Origin: Spirulina sp034932185
GTDB taxonomy: Bacteria; Cyanobacteriota; Cyanobacteriia; Cyanobacteriales; Spirulinaceae
Reading direction: 5' to 3'
Assembly (NCBI RefSeq): GCF_034932185.1
Contig: NZ_JAYGHW010000089.1
Coordinates: 1 to 64,000, forward strand
DNA length: 64,000 nucleotides
Positions within the stretch are counted from its first letter, which is position 1. The number at the start of each line of letters is the position of its first letter. The position numbers and the translations under genes are program-made. Positions 60,426-64,000 of the stretch are shown here, one piece after another. The notes beneath the pieces are model-generated. The model searched no databases. It was not told the DNA's origin and saw only the letters and a program-made list of their open reading frames with translations.

Positions 60426-61001
60426 ATGGGCGATCGCCGTCATCATCCCCTTGCGCTTCTGTTCTGTACCCTTTTGATTGCGGGGAGTCTGACTGCCTGC
60501 GGTGAAAGTAAGGCTGTGCAATGCGATCGCCTCATGGGGGCGGTGCGTAATTTGCAGGCAACTCAGAATCGCCTCGATCAGGAAATGCAAACCGCTGAAG
60601 CTTTTGAGGAAGCGGCCACGTTTGATGATTTTAAATTGGTGGCGGCGCAAATGTCCGAGGCCTTTGCGGCGATCGCCACTAGCCTTGCTACAGATCTTGA
60701 AGTGATTGCCGAACTCAAGCTCCGAGATTCTGAGTTAAGAACGCTGCAAACGGAAGTGGTCAATCAAGGCAGCCGCCATCGGGATCTGCCGCAATGGGCC
60801 AGTGGGGTGTTAGCAGAAGTGAGTGAATTAGAACTCAATGCTGAAGGCCGGATCAAGTTGGATCAACTGGCCACAGAAATTGATCAATTTTCCGTGGATT
60901 TGGAAAAAGCCGAGTTAGCTTTCAATGAAACAGTGGGGAATGTCCAAGTGTATTGTGGCGGCCCGGTTCCGACTCCGGCTCCTGAACCGCCCAGGGGGTA
61001 A
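60426..61001 (+). CDS. Putative lipoprotein, helical, unknown
   Basis: 191 residues. Signal peptide with lipobox: HHPLALLFCTLLIAGSLTAC, Cys at about 25 would be lipid-modified. The mature part is helical and acidic (ATQNRLDQEMQTAEAFEEAA), ending in a proline-rich GGPVPTPAPEPPRG. The start chosen is the ATG after CCT; an upstream TTG would add three residues. Function unknown. It diverges from the creatininase gene. Confidence 0.75.
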   Translation: MGDRRHHPLALLFCTLLIAGSLTACGESKAVQCDRLMGAVRNLQATQNRLDQEMQTAEAFEEAATFDDFKLVAAQMSEAFAAIATSLATDLEVIAELKLRDSELRTLQTEVVNQGSRHRDLPQWASGVLAEVSELELNAEGRIKLDQLATEIDQFSVDLEKAELAFNETVGNVQVYCGGPVPTPAPEPPRG

Positions 61002-61075
61002 TCGCCACAAGCACAGAAAAAAGCAAGTTGAATTGCCCCGCTCGAATGCCCAATGGGTCTGGGGGCGAAAAATTT

Positions 61076-61100
61076 GGGGCGAAAAATTTTTCGCCCCTAC
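61076..61100. repeat. GTAGGGGCG palindrome, nearly complete copy
   Basis: GGGGCGAAAAATTTTTCGCC followed by CCTAC, with a duplicated left arm GGGGGCGAAAAATTT just before it. It lies between the converging lipoprotein and CHAT-FHA genes. Confidence 0.85.
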
Positions 61101-61110
61101 ATCATCCCCC

Positions 61111-62739
61111 TTAATCCGTCATTAAAAATTCCCACTCTTCCCCCTGAGTGCTGCCAAACTTGAGCCGCATCCCCGATGCAAGGCGGATTTCTTCGTGGTG
61201 AATCAATTGCCAATTGTTGCGGCGGTTCATCACATAGGTGCCAAAGCGAGAGGCATCCCGGAGAAAATAATGGCTGTCGTGGGTTGCTGTGGCGGTATCT
61301 CGGTAGAAAATTTCGCCGTGTTGTTGGCTCACCCATTGCTCTTGAATCACCAGATCATTTTCTGGATGGCGGCCTACCCGCATTGAGCCGCCGCGCATTG
61401 ACCAAGTTTGATCGCGGGCTTTCACCATCCGCATCACCCCCAAGGGCATCGCTGGCCGGCCGCCCCCCTCTGGTAAAACCGTCGGTAATTCGGTGATTTC
61501 CCGCTGGAGTCGCAGCAGTTGCCCGTTGAAATCTGGGTGCATATACAAAATGGGCAGCGTCCAAGCGGGTTGGTTGAATTTATAGAGGGTGAGGAGTTGT
61601 TGACGGGCGATCGCCATCGCCTGATCCAATGTGCAATGTTGGGTTAATGCCGTGGTGAAATGCTGAATAAAGGTGAGGGCCTCTTGATCGGCGATCGCAT
61701 CCCGCATCCCCACCACCGCCGGCACGCCATGATGAATCAGCACCTCCGCCAAGCTGCTCCGGGGTACAGCGGTTTGGCCCTGCTGTTCTGGATAAGCCCC
61801 CCAACAGGCATTAAACAACGCCAAGGTGACACGGGTGCGCACCAACACCTGGGCCAATTCCGTCCCATTCAAACTGGCCTGGGGATGGAGAAACAGCGAA
61901 CCGCCATCGGGGGCCGGCATCCCATGGCCGGCATAGAAAAAGATGTTATAGCGGCCCGTTTCCAAGCTGCGGATTAACTGTACTGGCGTGGGTTGCACCA
62001 ACACCTCAATTTTTACGGGCGCACAATCCTCTGAGCTTGGCTCCTTCAAGGTGGGGTTAATCACCTGCTGCAACAGTTCCGCCTCCTGCTGGAGTTGTAA
62101 CTCATCCCCCTGGCCCGTGGGGTGACTGGGTTGCCCCAAGACCAATAAAATCCGCAGTTCTTCCTCTGTTTGCACCGGGCTGAGGGGATCGACATCGTTG
62201 GTGGTGCGGCTGAACAGGATTTCTTGATTGAGGGCGATCGCCGGTTTGCCCGGAGCCGGTTGCATCACCTCCCAAGGCAGGGGAATTAAATTCGGATCAC
62301 GAACATCGAGGCGCAACCGCAGCAGCGTTTTTTGCCCCTGAGCCATGCCACAACTTTGAGCGAACGTACTCCGCACCGGCCCCTGTAATAACCAGCGCCA
62401 CAACTGCACCCCCAACTCCTGCATCAACCGCCCCCCATAGCTTTGGGTTACGCCGCCACTATCAACAGTGGGTTTAAAAGGTTCCTTAATATTAAACCGA
62501 GCATGGAGCACGGGCAGATGGGGCGTTGGGCGAAGCCCGGTCGGAGACCATCGCCCCAACGTAAACATTTCCTGCCAAGCCACCCAACATTGGGTCAACT
62601 CCACCGACCATTTATCATCATGGTGAACATATCCCCCCGGGAAAGGCGCTTTAATCACCCAAATCGCAAAATGTTCAGGGCCCGCAGAATCAAGACGAAC
62701 AAGAGCCAAGCTTAAGTCTAAGGAATCACTGTGCCGCAT
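61111..62739 (-). CDS. CHAT peptidase-FHA fusion protein
   Basis: 542 residues from the ATG that follows the PP2C stop by 14 bases; the longer frame overlaps the PP2C gene and is unlikely. CHAT (caspase-like) domain about 190-420 with His in FFYAGHG (near 270) and Cys in LFNACWGA (near 311), both intact. FHA domain about 445-540 (MRVGRHPENDLVIQEQWVSQ, then QHGEIFY), which reads phosphothreonine. Downstream of a PP2C phosphatase in one operon, suggesting phospho-controlled proteolysis. Substrate unknown. Confidence 0.9.
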   Translation of the reverse strand: MRHSDSLDLSLALVRLDSAGPEHFAIWVIKAPFPGGYVHHDDKWSVELTQCWVAWQEMFTLGRWSPTGLRPTPHLPVLHARFNIKEPFKPTVDSGGVTQSYGGRLMQELGVQLWRWLLQGPVRSTFAQSCGMAQGQKTLLRLRLDVRDPNLIPLPWEVMQPAPGKPAIALNQEILFSRTTNDVDPLSPVQTEEELRILLVLGQPSHPTGQGDELQLQQEAELLQQVINPTLKEPSSEDCAPVKIEVLVQPTPVQLIRSLETGRYNIFFYAGHGMPAPDGGSLFLHPQASLNGTELAQVLVRTRVTLALFNACWGAYPEQQGQTAVPRSSLAEVLIHHGVPAVVGMRDAIADQEALTFIQHFTTALTQHCTLDQAMAIARQQLLTLYKFNQPAWTLPILYMHPDFNGQLLRLQREITELPTVLPEGGGRPAMPLGVMRMVKARDQTWSMRGGSMRVGRHPENDLVIQEQWVSQQHGEIFYRDTATATHDSHYFLRDASRFGTYVMNRRNNWQLIHHEEIRLASGMRLKFGSTQGEEWEFLMTD

Positions 62740-62753
62740 AGTTCGTTGGGGAT

Positions 62754-64000
62754 TCACTCTAACAGGGTTGGGGAAGGGCAATGGGGGGAGGTCTCCAGGG
62801 GCAAAACCTCAAGGGTAGGGGCGAGATGCTCTTTGACCCAAACAATGGCGGGTTGATTCACCGTCGGGCTACAGAGTTGCAATTGCCACCAGACTTCATC
62901 ATTGGCTAACGTGTGTTTCTTCGTCAGGACAAAGGGGGTTTGGGGGGAGAGGTCAACGGTTTCAGCAGCGGCGGCGGGTTCGAGGGGCAGGGACGTGATC
63001 CGGACGGTTTGGGCAACATTCCCCAAGGCTAATCGGCTTAAGGGGATGGGATCGCCTACAGCGGTGACAGGGGTATTGCCGGTGAGGCGATCGACCCATT
63101 GTTTCCATTCGGGAAAGAGGGAATAGGACAGTACTCCAAGGGAAATGAGGAGGAGGGCGACGATGGCGGTGGTGAGGGAGAGGAGTGAGAAGGGAGAAGA
63201 GAGGAGTGAGGGGGGAGAGGCCTCGTTCCTCTTTCCTCGTTCCTCTCTCCTTCCCACTGGTAAGGGCGGTAACGTCGGGCTAGGATGGGGTTGCACTTGG
63301 CAATGGAGCAGGCCGACGGTGACGTTATCATGGCCGTTTTTTTGGTTGGCGATCGCCACTAACCGCTCCACCGCAGTAGGGAGATCCTGCTGTCCTTGTA
63401 ATACGGTTAACAGTTCGGTTTGCCAATATTGCTCGATGCGATCGTAGTCGCTCAAGCCATCGGAGCAGAGCAGAATCAGGCTTTCTTCATCGAGGATCAG
63501 CCGATCTAAGTTGGGATAGAGGCGATGGGCGGGCCCCATCCCCAGGGCCTGAATCAACGCCCCGCCGCCGGGAAAAGACACCGCATCGCGATAAAAAGCA
63601 TAGCCTAAACGCACCTCCCGCGCCGCCACATCATCATCAAGGCTGAGTTGATAGCAACCGCTGCGGGTAATCCAGTAAATCCGGGAATCCCCCACATAGC
63701 CGAGGTCAAGGGAGGCCCGTTGAGCAACAGCGGTAACGACCGTTGTCCCCATCCGTTCCCGCTCTTGGCGGTTTTCGGCATCATTGCGTTGGGAGATTTT
63801 GTCATTGGCTTCAGCAATCGCCTGAACCAAGGCCGTTTGAATCGGGCTTTCTGTGGGGTTGGAGGGGGGAACTGTGACCACTTCCTTGAGGCGCTGCTCA
63901 ATCGTTTCAATGGCAATCTGGGAAGCAATTTCCCCCCCCGCATGGCCACCAATCCCATCACAAACAATCACCGCCGCCGGTTCCGGCTCATCCCCGGTGA
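62754..64000 (-). CDS. PP2C-type Ser/Thr phosphatase, 5' end beyond the window
   Basis: Partial: about 415 codons; the frame continues past the right edge. PP2C motifs seen: AVIVCDGIGGHAGGEIASQI, the TTVVTAVAQRASLDLGYVGD-DSRIYWI core, LLCSDGLSDYD and GHDNVTVGLL. After the catalytic domain there is a low-complexity serine/proline-rich linker, one membrane helix (TTAIVALLLISLGVLSYSLF) and an extracytoplasmic SH3-like tail (VWWQLQLCSPTVNQPAIVWV). The in-frame GTG at 63971 is inside the conserved domain and is not the start. It lies in one unit with the CHAT-FHA gene. Confidence 0.9.
   Translation of the reverse strand, partial: TGDEPEPAAVIVCDGIGGHAGGEIASQIAIETIEQRLKEVVTVPPSNPTESPIQTALVQAIAEANDKISQRNDAENRQERERMGTTVVTAVAQRASLDLGYVGDSRIYWITRSGCYQLSLDDDVAAREVRLGYAFYRDAVSFPGGGALIQALGMGPAHRLYPNLDRLILDEESLILLCSDGLSDYDRIEQYWQTELLTVLQGQQDLPTAVERLVAIANQKNGHDNVTVGLLHCQVQPHPSPTLPPLPVGRREERGKRNEASPPSLLSSPFSLLSLTTAIVALLLISLGVLSYSLFPEWKQWVDRLTGNTPVTAVGDPIPLSRLALGNVAQTVRITSLPLEPAAAAETVDLSPQTPFVLTKKHTLANDEVWWQLQLCSPTVNQPAIVWVKEHLAPTLEVLPLETSPHCPSPTLLE

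Noticed and set aside
63800..63971. PP2C start at the GTG codon (63971)
   Set aside because: It lies within the conserved VIVCDGIGGHAGG motif; the gene must start beyond the window.
1..64000. tRNA, rRNA or origin of replication
   Set aside because: No cloverleaf, rRNA core sequence or DnaA-box cluster was recognised by eye; a tRNAscan-SE or Infernal run would settle it.

Overview
The window is a chromosomal stretch of a cyanobacterium. The evidence is the very frequent HIP1 octamer (GCGATCGC) both inside and between genes, the C-terminal half of DNA polymerase III alpha carrying a DnaE split intein, a one-piece tmRNA with a cyanobacterial-looking tag (ANNIVPFARKAAPVAA), three Uma2 genes, and many cyanobacterial signalling proteins (PAS/GAF cyclase, GGDEF-EAL, CHAT, STAND, PP2C). 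The one-piece tmRNA argues against the Prochlorococcus/marine Synechococcus lineage. A filamentous genus is possible, but I cannot name it from sequence alone.

Layout. (1) Positions 1-6.8 kb are an accessory island. It holds four type II toxin-antitoxin pairs, a DUF4160/DUF2442 pair whose first gene is frameshifted, two tiny coiled-coil genes, a roughly 104-bp repeat that serves as a toxin-antitoxin promoter region, and a 721-bp almost perfect direct duplication carrying a two-gene cassette. Dense HIP1-containing repeat islands lie between them. (2) 6.8-15.6 kb is a probable protein export locus. It has a parvulin-type PPIase and a 1499-residue secreted subtilase with DUF4114-like, acidic-repeat and propeller-repeat regions on the minus strand. 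Divergent from them are a PqqD-like/M50 membrane metalloprotease and an HlyD-type adaptor, with no ABC transporter. (3) 15.6-20.1 kb has uraD, a CHAT-like/STAND ATPase, and a 2TM protein with a DUF3419 (BtaA-like) transferase. (4) 20.1-20.5 kb is a hairpin-dense noncoding element bracketed by identical terminal hairpins, directly ahead of an S2P-CBS protease. (5) 21.9-45.3 kb is mostly housekeeping and regulatory: Uma2, aat, secA, a Ca2+ P-ATPase, a GGDEF-EAL protein, an MFS-HEAT-cNMP fusion, cobQ, PrxQ, a histidine kinase, an M20 amidohydrolase, the DnaE C-half and two more Uma2 genes. (6) 45.2-46.6 kb contains a second hairpin-ended noncoding element that joins the end of a Uma2 gene to a 5'-truncated cupin gene, followed by ssrA. 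(7) 46.6-64 kb has a GH13 enzyme, an operon of a giant OmpA-like protein, a Rab-like GTPase and an adenylate cyclase, a Zn/Cd P1B ATPase, stomatin, alpha-E, creatininase-family and lipoprotein genes, a CHAT-FHA protein and a PP2C phosphatase that runs off the right edge.

Two loci look most like undescribed systems. One is the PqqD-M50/HlyD/subtilase/PPIase locus, a possible ATP-binding-cassette-free export route. The other is the OmpA-longin-like/small GTPase/cyclase operon, a possible envelope-to-cytoplasm switch that makes cAMP. Dispersed small palindromes (a 28-bp perfect palindrome starting GTAGGGGCG, and a GCGGACTTTAGTCCGC type) recur in intergenic spaces throughout the window.
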